A DNA stretch of 53,041 nucleotides, taken from NCBI GenBank assembly GCA_021811145.1, contig JAJZPN010000012.1, positions 1-53,041 on the forward strand, written 5' to 3'. Within the stretch, counting starts at the first letter, position 1; each line of letters opens with the position of its first letter. Shown one piece after another: positions 34,816 through 45,222 of this stretch. The position numbers were made by a program, and so were the translations under genes. The notes under the pieces were generated by a model, which saw only the letters and a program-made list of their open reading frames with translations, had not been told where the DNA came from and did not search any database. This DNA comes from Pseudomonadota bacterium. Lineage in GTDB: Bacteria; Pseudomonadota; Gammaproteobacteria; Burkholderiales; Ferrovaceae.

Positions 34816-35961
34816 ATGCCATCATTTGAAATTTTAGAAAACCATGCACTTGAAGCCGTTATAAAAGTAGTCGGAGTAGGGGGATGCGGTGGAAACGCAG
34901 TGGAACATATGGTTTCACGCGGAGTGTCTGGTGTTGAGTTTATTGCTATGAATACCGATAGCCAGGCGCTAAAACGCAGTAAGGCTACCCATCTCCTTCA
35001 ATTAGGTCAATCTATCACCAAAGGTTTGGGTGCTGGAGCTAACCCTGAAGTGGGTAAGCAAGCCGCTCTTTCTGACCGAGAACGAATCGCTGAAATGATA
35101 CAAGGTGCTGACATGTTATTTATCACCGCTGGCATGGGTGGTGGTACAGGAACAGGTGCTGCACCAGTGGTGGCTGAAATTGCACGTGAACTGGGTATTC
35201 TTACCGTAGCTGTTGTGACCAAGCCATTTGATTTCGAAGGCAAGCGTATGAAAGCTGCCTTAGATGGGATTACCCAACTGTCACAAAACGTGGATTCGCT
35301 GATTATTATTCCTAATGCCAAATTAATGGATGTGTTAGGTGAAGAAATTACTATGTTAGAGGCCTATGAAGCAGCTAACGATGTATTAAAAGGTGCTGTG
35401 GCTGGAATTGCTGAGGTGATCAATTGCCCAGGATTAGTGAACGTTGACTTTGCTGACGTAAAAACAGTCATGTCTGAGATGGGTGTTGCCATGATGGGCT
35501 CAGCAATGGCTGCAGGTATCGATCGCGCTCATATTGCCGCTCAACAAGCCATAGCTAGCCCACTTTTAGAAGATGTGAATTTAGCAGGAGCTAGAGGGGT
35601 ATTGGTAAATATTACTGCAGGCACCAATATGAAGTTGAAAGAAGTTCATGATGTGATGAATACGATTCGTTCCTTCACAGCTGATGACGCTACGGTTATC
35701 TTTGGTAGTGTTGTCGATGAATCAATAGGTGATTCATTGAGAGTGACCATTGTGGCTACCGGCCTTGGTGAACCTGTGAAACGTGCACAAACACCGCCAA
35801 TGCGTATTGTGATGACAGGAACAGACAATGAGCCTCTTGACGTAGACTATGATGAGCCTGCTGTGATTCGTCGTGGCCGTAGCCCTATTGTTGATGCATT
35901 GAAAGAAACTGGTATGGATGTCTTTGATATTCCTGCCTTTTTAAGAAAACAAGCGGACTAA
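34816..35961 (+). CDS. ftsZ: cell division protein FtsZ
   Basis: FtsZ is the tubulin-like GTPase of the division ring. The GTP signature GGGTGTG is at 108-114, preceded by [12 protein letters not shown] and AMNTDSQAL; the T7 loop [11 protein letters not shown] is present. A short acidic linker leads to the C-terminal peptide [14 protein letters not shown], the docking site for FtsA and ZipA-type partners. An AAGGAG site precedes the ATG. Length 381. Confidence 0.98.
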   Translation: MPSFEILENHALEAVIKVVGVGGCGGNAVEHMVSRGVSGVEFIAMNTDSQALKRSKATHLLQLGQSITKGLGAGANPEVGKQAALSDRERIAEMIQGADMLFITAGMGGGTGTGAAPVVAEIARELGILTVAVVTKPFDFEGKRMKAALDGITQLSQNVDSLIIIPNAKLMDVLGEEITMLEAYEAANDVLKGAVAGIAEVINCPGLVNVDFADVKTVMSEMGVAMMGSAMAAGIDRAHIAAQQAIASPLLEDVNLAGARGVLVNITAGTNMKLKEVHDVMNTIRSFTADDATVIFGSVVDESIGDSLRVTIVATGLGEPVKRAQTPPMRIVMTGTDNEPLDVDYDEPAVIRRGRSPIVDALKETGMDVFDIPAFLRKQAD

Positions 35962-35982
35962 GCGAGATAACTGGATGGTGGG

Positions 35983-36912
35983 ATGTTGAAGCAACGTACA
36001 CTCAAAACAACGGTACACACCGTTGGTATTGGACTTCACACAGGAGTGAAGGTCAGTTTGACTTTACGTCCCGCCCCAGTAGATACCGGAATTGTTTTTG
36101 TCAGGACCGACCTTCCTGGCGCACCAACAATTCAAGCATTGGCTCACCATGTTACTGATACAAGGTTATCATCACTGATAGAGCAAAATAACGCCAAGGT
36201 TAGTACCGTGGAGCACTTGATGTCTGCCCTAGCGGGTTTAGGGGTTGATAATCTCTATATTGATATTACAGGCCCCGAAGTACCTATTATGGACGGTAGT
36301 TCTGGTCCCTTTGTTTTCCTCATCCAGTCTGTGGGGTTGGTTGAACAAATTGCCCCTAAGAAATACATTAAGATTAAACAACCTCTAGAAGTCCAAGATG
36401 GGGATAAAGTTGCTCGGTTTGAGCCTTATGCTGGCTTTAAGGTTACCTATGAAGGGCAATTTAATCACCCCGCTTTCAAAGAAACGGGGTCATCAGTCAC
36501 TGTTGATTTTGCAGAGACGTCATACATTCAAGAAGTAGCCCGAGCAAGAACATTTGGTTTTACTCAAGATGTTGAAAAGCTTCGCTCCATGGGATTAGCG
36601 CTGGGTGGGAGTCTTGATAATGCTATTGTGATGGATGAATTTCGTATACTGAATGCCGATGGGTTACGCTTTACTGATGAGTTTTTAAGACATAAAATCT
36701 TAGATGCGATTGGTGACTTATACTTAATTGGCCACCCATTAATTGGTTCATTCATTGGCCATAAATCGGGTCATGCATTAAACAATGTCGCCGCACGTGC
36801 ACTGTTAGAGAATCCTAGTGCCTGGGAGTTTGTCTCCTTTGACAATAATCAACAGGTACCTACTTCATTTATTGAACCCCTCGCCAACTTAACTAGCCAA
36901 CCTAGTTTTTAA
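35983..36912 (+). CDS. lpxC: UDP-3-O-acyl-N-acetylglucosamine deacetylase
   Basis: LpxC is the zinc deacetylase of the first committed lipid A step. His78 in [15 protein letters not shown], plus the His and Asp of [13 protein letters not shown], bind zinc, and [11 protein letters not shown] holds the catalytic His. [16 protein letters not shown] is also typical. Length 309. It closes the dcw cluster; its stop overlaps the end of the opposite-strand dciA by 11 bases. Confidence 0.97.
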   Translation: MLKQRTLKTTVHTVGIGLHTGVKVSLTLRPAPVDTGIVFVRTDLPGAPTIQALAHHVTDTRLSSLIEQNNAKVSTVEHLMSALAGLGVDNLYIDITGPEVPIMDGSSGPFVFLIQSVGLVEQIAPKKYIKIKQPLEVQDGDKVARFEPYAGFKVTYEGQFNHPAFKETGSSVTVDFAETSYIQEVARARTFGFTQDVEKLRSMGLALGGSLDNAIVMDEFRILNADGLRFTDEFLRHKILDAIGDLYLIGHPLIGSFIGHKSGHALNNVAARALLENPSAWEFVSFDNNQQVPTSFIEPLANLTSQPSF

Positions 36913-37348
36913 TATTATTTTTTTTGTGGTGCCGCAATAAGCGCTGAAGCGCTTCTGCCACTGGGCCTGTTTTTATTTTACTGTGAGTCTCTTCAAAGTG
37001 AGCAAGGGTATTACTACTCAGGGTTTGATTAGGCGGTGGCGTTCTGATTTTCTCAGGTTGAGTGACTACCATTTTGAACTTAAGAGACAAAATATCGGGA
37101 AAACGGTCTTTGACTTGAGCTTGTAATGAGGGTTCTAGTTGTTTGATTTTAGCCAAAACCGAATGATGGGTTACAGCAACCGTTAATTCACCATTTTCAA
37201 GGCCAGCAATATAATTGTGGTCGCGCCAAGCTGGAATGAGTAACGTACACCAAAAATATTCTATATCCTTCAGTAATTTAGCCTTATTGTGCCAAATTTG
37301 CAGGTTATTTTCTTGGTTTAGTAGGGCTTTAAGCGATCTAGAGTTCAT
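36902..37348 (-). CDS. dciA: DUF721 family protein, DciA-like replicative helicase operator
   Basis: The start is taken at the ATG whose complement is at 37346-37348, giving [19 protein letters not shown] and 148 residues; the longer frame would run into secA. The domain reads [23 protein letters not shown], ending with a variable tail, which resembles the DUF721/DciA fold (KH-like) that loads or operates the DnaB helicase in bacteria without DnaC/DnaI. The position between lpxC and secA, in opposite orientation, is common in betaproteobacteria. The family call is moderately secure; the function is by family. Confidence 0.75.
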   Translation of the reverse strand: MNSRSLKALLNQENNLQIWHNKAKLLKDIEYFWCTLLIPAWRDHNYIAGLENGELTVAVTHHSVLAKIKQLEPSLQAQVKDRFPDILSLKFKMVVTQPEKIRTPPPNQTLSSNTLAHFEETHSKIKTGPVAEALQRLLRHHKKNNIKN

Positions 37349-37349
37349 C

Positions 37350-37377
37350 TTGTTATTGTATCTGGTAAAATTATAAT
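37350..37377 (+). promoter_or_regulatory. secA promoter
   Basis: TTGTTA (37350-37355) and TATAAT (37372-37377) are spaced by 16 bp, 24 bp before the secA ATG. The -10 lies in a perfect palindrome AAAATTATAATTTT, so it also reads as a -10 for the divergent dciA, though no good -35 is seen on that side. Confidence 0.55.
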
Positions 37378-37401
37378 TTTGTTTAACAGGCACCAACGCC
37401 C

Positions 37402-40140
37402 ATGATCTCACAATTTTTAAAAAAGATTTTTGGTACACGTAACGATCGATTACTAAAACAGTATTATAAGGTTGTTACCAAAATCAATGCTTTGGAGCCC
37501 TCCCTACAAGCCTTGTCTGATGAAGCTCTATCGCACAAGACTCAAGAATTTCGTGATCGATTAAGCCAAGGTGAAACCCTCGATCAGATATTGCCTGAAG
37601 CGTTTGCAGTGATGCGTGAAGCCAGTAAACGAGTTTTGGGTATGCGTCACTTTGATGTTCAGCTAATTGGTGGCATGGTACTGCATGAAGGAAAAATCTC
37701 TGAAATGCGAACTGGTGAAGGAAAAACACTTGTTAGTACTTTGCCTGCGTATCTAAATGCCTTGTCAGGCAAAGGGGTACATGTTGTAACTGTTAACGAT
37801 TATTTAGCAAAACGTGATGCTGAATGGATGGGGCGAGTACATCGTTTTCTGGGATTAAGCGTTGGGATTAACCTGTCTCAAATGTCACATCAAGAAAAAC
37901 AAGAGGCCTATGGTTCCGACATTACCTATGGAACCAATAATGAGTTTGGTTTTGATTATCTGCGTGACAATATGGTGGGGGATGTCAATGAGCGGGTTCA
38001 GCGCGGACTAAACTTTGCTATTGTAGACGAGGTTGATTCAATTTTAATTGATGAAGCGCGTACCCCCTTGATTATTTCTGGTCAAGCAGAAGACAGCGCA
38101 GATCTTTATATTAAAATCAATACCTTAGTTCCGCACTTGAAAGCACAAAACGAAGAGGACGCTGAAGGAGACTTCTTCGTTGATTTAAAGGCTCATCAAG
38201 TGACGCTCTCTGAGGCAGGGCATGAGAAAGCAGAGCGTTTATTAATTGAAATGGGGTTGTTAGGTGAAGGTAGCAGCTTGTATGACCCAAGTAACATCAT
38301 TTTAATGCACCATGTCTACGCAGCATTACGTGCTCTGGTACTCTACCATCGCGATCAACATTATGTGGTTCAAAACAATGAAATCATTATTGTGGATGAA
38401 TTTACTGGCCGTATGATGCCAGGTAGACGTTGGTCTGAAGGGATTCATCAGGCGCTAGAAGCCAAAGAAGGGGTGTCAATTCAACATGAATCGCAAACGT
38501 TAGCTTCTATTACATTCCAAAATTATTTTAGGTTGTACGGTAAGCTATCAGGTATGACGGGAACGGCAGATACAGAGGCCTTTGAATTTCAACATATTTA
38601 CGGCTTAGAAACAGTTATTATTCCAACGCACCGTCCAATGGTCCGTCAGGATAGAATGGATCAAATTTTTAGAAGTGCGCGTGAGAAATATCAAGCCATT
38701 ATTAAAGATATTGAAGATTGTCATGAACGTGGTCAGCCTGCTCTGGTGGGAACAACATCGATTGAAAGCTCAGAATTGCTCTCTCAATTATTGCAGCAAA
38801 AGAAATTATCTCATCAAGTATTAAACGCCAAGCAGCATGCGCGTGAAGCAGATATCGTAGCTCAAGCTGGTCGCCCTGGGATGATTACCATTGCCACGAA
38901 TATGGCAGGTCGTGGTACGGATATTGTTCTTGGTGGCAATATTGAAAAAGATATTGCGGAGATTGAAAGTAATGAATCACTCAATGAGCAGCAAAAAATA
39001 GAACAAGTTAAACAGCTAAAAAGCCGTTGGCAAGAAGTGCATGATGCAGTCCTCGCTGCGGGTGGGTTACATATCATTGGCTCAGAACGGCATGAGTCTC
39101 GTCGTATTGATAATCAGTTACGTGGTCGAGCAGGTCGTCAGGGAGATAAGGGATCAACTCGCTTTTATTTATCACTTGAGGATCCGTTACTTAAGATTTT
39201 TGCTGCCGATCGCGTTGCTTCAATAATGGATCGCCTCAAGATGCCTGAGGGCGAAGCCATTGAGCATCCGTGGGTAACGCGCGCTATTGAAAATGCGCAA
39301 CGTAAAGTAGAAGCCAGAAACTTTGATATTCGTAAACAATTGCTTGAGTATGACGATGTTGCCAATGATCAACGTAAAGTCATTTATTTGCAACGTAATG
39401 AAATTCTTGAAACCACTGATGTATCAGAGACCATCACGGCTATGCGTGAGGCAGTGCTAACTGAAGAGTTTAGACGTTTTGTACCAGAAGACATGGCTGA
39501 AGATCAATGGGATTTAGAGAGTCTAGTGCGTACTCTGGAGCAGGAGTATGCATTGGTCTGTCCTTTATCTGATTGGTTGAAAGCAGAGCCTGATCTGAGC
39601 GAGGATGAATTACTCACACGAGTTACTGCAGTAGCCAATCAACGCTATCAAGAGAAATTTGAAGTGGTTTCTACTGACGCTTTACATGCCTATGAACGAT
39701 CAATTTTATTACATACTATTGATAAGTTTTGGCGTGAACATTTAGCAGCCTTAGATCATTTGCGTCAAGGAATTCATTTGCGTGGATATGCACAAAAAAA
39801 TCCTAAACAAGAATATAAACGTGAGGCTTTTGAGCTCTTTTCGTTAATGCTTGATGGCATTAAACGTGAGGTTACTCAAATTTTATGTCGTGTTGAAGTC
39901 AGCATGCAAAGTGAAGTTGAAAAAGCTGTTGAGGAAGAAGTACAGGCATCGCAATTGAGTAATATCCAATATCATCACGCTGACTTTGAAGAAGCTCTTG
40001 CAGGCAATGACGATGACACACCACCTGCTTCAGATTACGGTCAAACCTTTCGTCGTGATCTACCTAAAGTAGGGCGTAATGATCCATGCCCTTGTGGGTC
40101 AGGAAAAAAATACAAGCAATGTCATGGGCGTTTAGCATAA
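37402..40140 (+). CDS. secA: preprotein translocase ATPase SecA
   Basis: SecA drives protein export through SecYEG. Walker A is in [17 protein letters not shown], followed by the DEAD-type [34 protein letters not shown] and [20 protein letters not shown]. The C-terminal zinc motif [13 protein letters not shown], which binds SecB and the ribosome, is intact at the extreme end. Length 912 is normal. argJ follows after 45 bp. Confidence 0.98.
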   Translation: MISQFLKKIFGTRNDRLLKQYYKVVTKINALEPSLQALSDEALSHKTQEFRDRLSQGETLDQILPEAFAVMREASKRVLGMRHFDVQLIGGMVLHEGKISEMRTGEGKTLVSTLPAYLNALSGKGVHVVTVNDYLAKRDAEWMGRVHRFLGLSVGINLSQMSHQEKQEAYGSDITYGTNNEFGFDYLRDNMVGDVNERVQRGLNFAIVDEVDSILIDEARTPLIISGQAEDSADLYIKINTLVPHLKAQNEEDAEGDFFVDLKAHQVTLSEAGHEKAERLLIEMGLLGEGSSLYDPSNIILMHHVYAALRALVLYHRDQHYVVQNNEIIIVDEFTGRMMPGRRWSEGIHQALEAKEGVSIQHESQTLASITFQNYFRLYGKLSGMTGTADTEAFEFQHIYGLETVIIPTHRPMVRQDRMDQIFRSAREKYQAIIKDIEDCHERGQPALVGTTSIESSELLSQLLQQKKLSHQVLNAKQHAREADIVAQAGRPGMITIATNMAGRGTDIVLGGNIEKDIAEIESNESLNEQQKIEQVKQLKSRWQEVHDAVLAAGGLHIIGSERHESRRIDNQLRGRAGRQGDKGSTRFYLSLEDPLLKIFAADRVASIMDRLKMPEGEAIEHPWVTRAIENAQRKVEARNFDIRKQLLEYDDVANDQRKVIYLQRNEILETTDVSETITAMREAVLTEEFRRFVPEDMAEDQWDLESLVRTLEQEYALVCPLSDWLKAEPDLSEDELLTRVTAVANQRYQEKFEVVSTDALHAYERSILLHTIDKFWREHLAALDHLRQGIHLRGYAQKNPKQEYKREAFELFSLMLDGIKREVTQILCRVEVSMQSEVEKAVEEEVQASQLSNIQYHHADFEEALAGNDDDTPPASDYGQTFRRDLPKVGRNDPCPCGSGKKYKQCHGRLA

Positions 40141-40185
40141 GCAAAACGTTAGTTATAGTTAGTCTTTATAAAGGAACGATGTGTT

Positions 40186-41412
40186 ATGGCTGTTAATTTA
40201 AATTCTCCTGATCCGCAAAATTTACATCCTGTTCAAGGGATTAAATTAGGAGTTTGTGAGGCAGGTATTAAAAAAGCCAATCGAAAAGACTTACTACTGA
40301 TGACGTTAGCAGAAGGAACTGTGGTCGGTGCTGTTTTTACCCAAAATCGTTTCTGTGCCGCTCCTGTGACAATTTGTCGTGAACACCTCACAGCAACACA
40401 ACCGCGAGCACTGATTATCAATACCGGCTGTGCTAATGCAGGAACGGGAGAAGCAGGCTACCAAGATGCATTGCTTGTTTGTCAGACTGTCGCGGACCAG
40501 CTGTCGTTACCACGTCAGGCGATTCTTCCTTTTTCTACAGGGGTGATTTTAGAGCGTTTACCCATGACGCCTCTGTTACAGGGAATTGAGAAAGCTCGTA
40601 TTGGTTTAAATGAGGATAATTGGTTTAATGCAGCGCAGGCAATCATGACCACAGATACGGTTGCCAAGGCTTACTCAAAGAGGGTCAACATTGACGGCGT
40701 TCCCATCACTATTACGGGTATAGCAAAGGGAGCTGGCATGATTCATCCTAATATGGCTACCATGTTGGGATTTATTGCAACTGATATAAATATAGAACAG
40801 TCACTGTTACAACAGTTGGTGAAAGAGGTGGCTGACGTATCCTTTAACCGAATTACAGTGGATGGTGACACATCAACCAACGACTCATTTGTAGTTGCTG
40901 CTAGCGGACAAACTAGATTACCTTTGATTAGTGATTCCAATATGGAGCAATATCATATTTTCAAAGAGGCGTTAATTGAAGTAGCGAGTTTCTTGGCGCA
41001 AGCTATTGTCCGTGATGGTGAGGGAGCGACAAAATTTATGTCCGTAGTGGTAGAGGGTGGCGCATCGCAAGAGGAGTGCCTACAAGTGGCTTATGCCATT
41101 TCTCATTCTCCACTGGTTAAAACAGCGTTTTTTGCACAAGATCCTAATTTAGGAAGAATTCTTGCCGCTATTGGTTATGCGGGTATACCTGATCTTGATG
41201 TTACAGATCTTCAGCTTTATTTAGATGATGTCTTGGTTTCAGAGCAGGGAGGACGTGCTGCAAGTTACCTTGAAGAATTAGGTCAAGCTGTTATGAAAAA
41301 GTCAGAGATTACTATTCGTGTTGTATTAAATCGAGGTCAAGTAAAACAAACTGTTTGGACATGTGACTTTTCCTATGATTACGTAAAAATTAATGCGGAT
41401 TATCGAAGTTAA
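40186..41412 (+). CDS. argJ: bifunctional glutamate N-acetyltransferase / amino-acid acetyltransferase
   Basis: ArgJ recycles the acetyl group from N-acetylornithine to glutamate in arginine synthesis. The proenzyme cleaves itself before the Thr of the MATMLGF motif ([20 protein letters not shown]), creating two subunits. Other marks are [15 protein letters not shown] ([13 protein letters not shown]), [10 protein letters not shown] and the C-terminal [10 protein letters not shown]. Length 408. The DUF815 gene starts at the next base. Confidence 0.96.
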   Translation: MAVNLNSPDPQNLHPVQGIKLGVCEAGIKKANRKDLLLMTLAEGTVVGAVFTQNRFCAAPVTICREHLTATQPRALIINTGCANAGTGEAGYQDALLVCQTVADQLSLPRQAILPFSTGVILERLPMTPLLQGIEKARIGLNEDNWFNAAQAIMTTDTVAKAYSKRVNIDGVPITITGIAKGAGMIHPNMATMLGFIATDINIEQSLLQQLVKEVADVSFNRITVDGDTSTNDSFVVAASGQTRLPLISDSNMEQYHIFKEALIEVASFLAQAIVRDGEGATKFMSVVVEGGASQEECLQVAYAISHSPLVKTAFFAQDPNLGRILAAIGYAGIPDLDVTDLQLYLDDVLVSEQGGRAASYLEELGQAVMKKSEITIRVVLNRGQVKQTVWTCDFSYDYVKINADYRS

Positions 41413-42291
41413 ATGACGAGTCTTAATAATCAACTGACACCTTTACTTGAACGTTTAGATCATCTGCTTGAATTGGTAGAGCGGTTGGTTGTGGTAGATG
41501 ATATTAAAGAGATTGATTGGCACAGTACTTATGCTGCTCGTTGGTGTATTAAGAAAAACAATCAGGGTTTTTTTGAGCCTGTCATTCGTTTACCCAAAAT
41601 ACAACTAACAGACTTGCAACACATTGATGAGCAAAAACAGCGACTTTATAACAATACACGACAATTTGTGAATGGTAAGAGTGCTAATAATGTTTTATTA
41701 ACAGGAGCACGCGGTACCGGTAAGTCTTCGCTCATTAAAGCGTTAGTGAATGAATTTGGTCAGAGCGGTTTACGTTTGGTTGAAGTCGATAAAGACCACT
41801 TATTAGATTTACCAGAGATTGTCGATGCGCTATCAAAGTATGCTCAACGTTTTATTATTTTTTGTGATGATCTGTCTTTTGAAGCCAATGAATCACACTA
41901 TAAAATGCTGAAAACAGTTTTAGATGGCTCTATTCATGAAACTCCTCACAATGTGTTGATTTATGCTACCAGCAACCGTCGCCATTTGATGCCAGAGTTT
42001 CTATCAGAAAATCAAGCAGTAAATCATAGAGAGGGTGAGATTCATCCTGGTGAAGCCATTGAAGAAAAAACCTCTTTATCGGATCGTTTTGGATTATGGA
42101 TTTCTTTTTATCCTGTGGATCAAGAGGCCTATCTGACTATTGCCAGACACTGGGCTATATCTTTAGGTGCTTCTGATATCGCTTCTGATGAATTTAGAAT
42201 GGAAGCCCTCAATTGGGCTCTCACAAGAGGGTCACGCAGTGGGCGTAGTGCATGGCAATTTGCACGCGACTGGGCGGGGCGAGACAAATAA
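41413..42291 (+). CDS. DUF815 family AAA+ ATPase
   Basis: The 292-residue protein has Walker A GARGTGKSS (about residues 97-105), a Walker B-like RFIIFCDDLSFE, sensor-type YATSNRRHLMP and a C-terminal helical lid, the layout of DUF815 AAA+ ATPases. The central RHLMPEFL ... LSDRFGLWISFYP region is characteristic. The biological role of the family is not established. Its ATG follows the argJ stop with no gap, and this argJ-DUF815-Nudix arrangement is common in betaproteobacteria. Confidence 0.85.
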   Translation: MTSLNNQLTPLLERLDHLLELVERLVVVDDIKEIDWHSTYAARWCIKKNNQGFFEPVIRLPKIQLTDLQHIDEQKQRLYNNTRQFVNGKSANNVLLTGARGTGKSSLIKALVNEFGQSGLRLVEVDKDHLLDLPEIVDALSKYAQRFIIFCDDLSFEANESHYKMLKTVLDGSIHETPHNVLIYATSNRRHLMPEFLSENQAVNHREGEIHPGEAIEEKTSLSDRFGLWISFYPVDQEAYLTIARHWAISLGASDIASDEFRMEALNWALTRGSRSGRSAWQFARDWAGRDK

Positions 42292-42298
42292 AAATCCT

Positions 42299-43282
42299 AT
42301 GACAACACCGTCAACCAAATTCACAGAAGTAGTGGTGGGGGTCATCGTTGATGCCAAGGGACGTTATTTAATGGCTCAGCGTCCACAGGGTAAAGTCTAT
42401 GCTGGATACTGGGAATTTCCTGGTGGGAAAGTTGAGTTAGGCGAATCCCTTGAACAAGCCCTGACTCGAGAATTAAAAGAAGAGTTAGGGATAGAGGTGA
42501 CTAAAAGCTATCCTTGGTTTAATCAAACGTTTGATTACCCTCATGCCCATGTACGATTACATTTGTTTAGAGTTGTTAGCTGGCAAGGTACTCCCACCTC
42601 TCTTGAGAACCAGCAATTGGCGTGGCAAGGCTGGGGAGAGGATCCTGTTAGTCCCATGTTACCAGCGAATGAAAGTATATTAGATGCACTAAGACTCCCT
42701 GTGCATTATGGTATTACCTTTGGTAGTCACATGACTGAACCCATGTTTTTAGAAGCACTGGAAAGAGCTTGTTTTAGAGGATTACGTTTAATTCAATTAC
42801 GTGAAAAAGAGTTAGATCGTGATCTGTTAATTAAACTTGCAGAAAAAGTCATGGCCATTGCACATCACTATTCAGCTAAAGTATTAATTAATTCCTCAAT
42901 TGAAGTAGCTCAGGCAGTTGGCGCGCATGGAGTTCACTTAACTGCAGCACAAATAATGAGCATGACAGAACGGCCGTCCTTGTCATTAGTGGCGGGGTCT
43001 TGCCATAACTTAGCGGAATTACAGCGGGCACAACAACTAGGTTGTGATTTTGTTGTGCTGGGGCCTGTTGACAATACGTTAACTCATCCTGACATGAGCC
43101 CACTGGGCTGGCAACAATTTAAAGCCATTACTCAATACAGTACTATTCCAGTCTTTGCTATAGGTGGCATGGATACTTCAAGTTTTCAGAGTGCATACGA
43201 ATATGGCGCTCATGGTATTGCCTCAATGCGTCAAGTCTGGCATGGTAACAGTGCCATTGCCAATCGATTTAAGTCAGTCTAG
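42299..43282 (+). CDS. Nudix hydrolase (MutT-like) fused to a ThiE/TenI-like domain
   Basis: The N-terminal half (1-135) is a MutT-type Nudix enzyme with GGKVELGESLEQALTRELKE and EELGIEV, expected to remove oxidised dGTP or related nucleotides. The C-terminal half (about 145-327) is a TIM-barrel of the thiamine phosphate synthase/TenI group (RLIQLREKELDRD, GAHGVHL, GCDFVVLGPV, PVFAIGGMD). Several ThiE catalytic residues are replaced (INSS for the usual IND, and no GQxD after VHL), so the barrel may not make thiamine phosphate. The start is the ATG at 42299, 7 bases after the DUF815 stop. 327 residues. The stop overlaps the opposing lpxL-like gene. Confidence 0.88.
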   Translation: MTTPSTKFTEVVVGVIVDAKGRYLMAQRPQGKVYAGYWEFPGGKVELGESLEQALTRELKEELGIEVTKSYPWFNQTFDYPHAHVRLHLFRVVSWQGTPTSLENQQLAWQGWGEDPVSPMLPANESILDALRLPVHYGITFGSHMTEPMFLEALERACFRGLRLIQLREKELDRDLLIKLAEKVMAIAHHYSAKVLINSSIEVAQAVGAHGVHLTAAQIMSMTERPSLSLVAGSCHNLAELQRAQQLGCDFVVLGPVDNTLTHPDMSPLGWQQFKAITQYSTIPVFAIGGMDTSSFQSAYEYGAHGIASMRQVWHGNSAIANRFKSV

Positions 43283-44182
43283 AGGTTGCGGCCAACGATA
43301 AAAATAGGGTTCACTGGCTTGAGGTCGAGTTCTGAAACGCTTATGCCCCCAAAAATATTGTTCAGGAAAGCGACGAATTTGTTGTTCAATAAATTGATTC
43401 ATTCGTGCCACATCCTCTTCCAAGGATTCAGTCGGATAATTTTGCCATGGCTCAAAAAATTCCACTTGATATCCCCGATGTCCAGGTAGTTCATAGCAAA
43501 TACTAGGTATAACGACTGCATTAGTCAGTTTTGCTAAACGGGGTAATGTTGTGACAGTTGCAGCAGGGATATTAAAGAAAGGAACAAACACGGAGTCATT
43601 GTTCTCACCGAAATCCATGTCAGGTAAGATGTATAAGCGTCGCCCATCCTTAAGTCCACGAATGAGTGGTCTTAATCCTTGTTTGCGTTCTACCATAACG
43701 ATGTCACCTAACCGATCGCGTGCTTCACGAACAAGACGGTCGATGTCTGGGTTTTTATGGGCAGAGAACATGGAGACACCACGAAAAGCCATCCCCATAC
43801 GTGCACCTTGCATTTCTAAACCAACGAAATGGGGGGTTAAGAAAATAATTGGGCGGGTATGGTTTTCTGTAAAGTGTAAATTTTTAAAGGTAACTAATTG
43901 TTCTATTTTGGCTTTAGGAGACCACCAGATTACACCGAGTTCAAGTAGGCTAGTACATAATGCACCTAATTGTTTTTTGACTAACTGTTGTTGTTCATCT
44001 GTTGATAGCTCAGGAAAACAAGCGTGGATATTAATGCGAGTTGTACGGCTCATCTTGGTATAAAAAGCAATCACTCCAATGGCTTTACCTAAACGGGCAA
44101 TAACCGGCAATGGTAAAAAGTGTAATAGCCACAAACACGCAATGCCAAATAACGTCGGTAATCTTGAGAAAAAGCGCATCAT
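43274..44182 (-). CDS. lpxL: lipid A biosynthesis acyltransferase (LpxL/HtrB family)
   Basis: The protein attaches secondary acyl chains to lipid A at the inner membrane. One N-terminal hydrophobic segment (FGIACLWLLHFLPLPV) is followed by the acyltransferase motif TPHFVGLEMQG, H-x4-E in place of the more frequent H-x4-D, then YILPDMDFG and VFVPFF with acceptor-site residues. The final FPEQYFWGHKRFRTRP is typical. Length 302. It overlaps ygfZ by 4 bases. LpxL versus LpxM/P cannot be settled. Confidence 0.88.
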   Translation of the reverse strand: MMRFFSRLPTLFGIACLWLLHFLPLPVIARLGKAIGVIAFYTKMSRTTRINIHACFPELSTDEQQQLVKKQLGALCTSLLELGVIWWSPKAKIEQLVTFKNLHFTENHTRPIIFLTPHFVGLEMQGARMGMAFRGVSMFSAHKNPDIDRLVREARDRLGDIVMVERKQGLRPLIRGLKDGRRLYILPDMDFGENNDSVFVPFFNIPAATVTTLPRLAKLTNAVVIPSICYELPGHRGYQVEFFEPWQNYPTESLEEDVARMNQFIEQQIRRFPEQYFWGHKRFRTRPQASEPYFYRWPQPLD

Positions 44183-45093
44183 GAAGCTACCACTGTATAA
44201 GGAAGATTAGCAAGAGTCACTTGAGAATGGCTGCGAGCTATAACTAGTTTTCGTTGCTGACGTATCGCTTCTGTTTGCACTACTGCTAAAAAGAAGAATT
44301 GATTGTTGGAATTATGTGCGACATTAACTACATGCCCAACAGTGGTTTCTTGATCTTCTTCGCTGACCAAGTGGTCACCTTCTTTAATGATATCATCACA
44401 TTGAAATAGACAAGTGCGTCGTTTCACCTGGCCAAGATAATGAGTGCGTGCCACAATTTCTTGCCCGGTATAACAGCCCTTTTTAAAACCTATGCCGTGG
44501 ATCAGATCTAAATTGACCATTTGTGGAATCCATTGGTCTTGTTCAGATAAAGTGATTTCAGGATAGCCATCTTGTATTTGTGCAAGAGACCAAAGACTAG
44601 AAGCTGTGTTGATATGAGGATGGTTTAAATAAGATTCGATTGATTGCGCTTTAGCGATCATCAATGCTCTATTATTTGAAATACGCAGTACATGTGTGTC
44701 GTTATCTAAAACTCTACTCTCTTTAAGAGGAGGGTAAGGTAGATGTAGTTGTTCTAGATCTTGGTTTAACGTCTCAGACAACAATCCAATTTGTTGGTAA
44801 TCAGCAGAGATGTTGTCAATGGTGGCTTTATCACGCAGTACATACATTTTTAGCCGTTTGGCTAATGAGTCAATAAGCTCTTGTCTTAATTGCCAAAAAA
44901 AAGAGTCTTTATTTCGCCAAATTAAGCCATTTGCCAACAGTCGTCCTTTCGGTGTGCAATAACCCGTCCAATAAAAGCGGTTTTCTGTCACCAAGGAGAG
45001 ATCTTGGGTCAGCTGGCCTTGTAAAAACTTTTCGGCATCCATGCCACTAATGCGTAATAGACCATAGTGGTTAAGTATCTCTTGTTTCAGCAT
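44179..45093 (-). CDS. ygfZ: folate-binding YgfZ/GcvT-like protein, iron-sulfur cluster repair
   Basis: YgfZ helps assemble or repair iron-sulfur enzymes and binds tetrahydrofolate. The invariant motif KGCYTGQEIVAR is present near the C-terminal third, and the N-terminus LRISGMDAEKFLQGQLTQDL is typical. Length 304. It is divergent from purL and shares an operon with the lpxL-like gene. Confidence 0.93.
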   Translation of the reverse strand: MLKQEILNHYGLLRISGMDAEKFLQGQLTQDLSLVTENRFYWTGYCTPKGRLLANGLIWRNKDSFFWQLRQELIDSLAKRLKMYVLRDKATIDNISADYQQIGLLSETLNQDLEQLHLPYPPLKESRVLDNDTHVLRISNNRALMIAKAQSIESYLNHPHINTASSLWSLAQIQDGYPEITLSEQDQWIPQMVNLDLIHGIGFKKGCYTGQEIVARTHYLGQVKRRTCLFQCDDIIKEGDHLVSEEDQETTVGHVVNVAHNSNNQFFFLAVVQTEAIRQQRKLVIARSHSQVTLANLPYTVVAS

Positions 45094-45192
45094 AGTTAAC
45101 AGTCATTGTTATACATAATAGGATATTTTAAACCAGAGTGATCACTTCAGTGTTATTTGCTTTTTCCAATACAGCGATAAGGGCTGATCCGT

Positions 45193-45198
45193 TATAAT
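45193..45198 (+). promoter_or_regulatory. -10 element upstream of purL
   Basis: A perfect TATAAT at 45193-45198 lies 24 bp before the purL ATG. No convincing -35 is seen at 16-18 bp upstream. Confidence 0.45.
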
Positions 45199-45222
45199 AA
45201 CTGTATTTTACTTCGTGGAATA

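Noticed and set aside
43551..44063. 170-residue plus-strand frame opposite the lipid A acyltransferase
   Set aside because: Low-complexity, Arg/Ser/Met-rich shadow; the minus-strand gene has clear family motifs.
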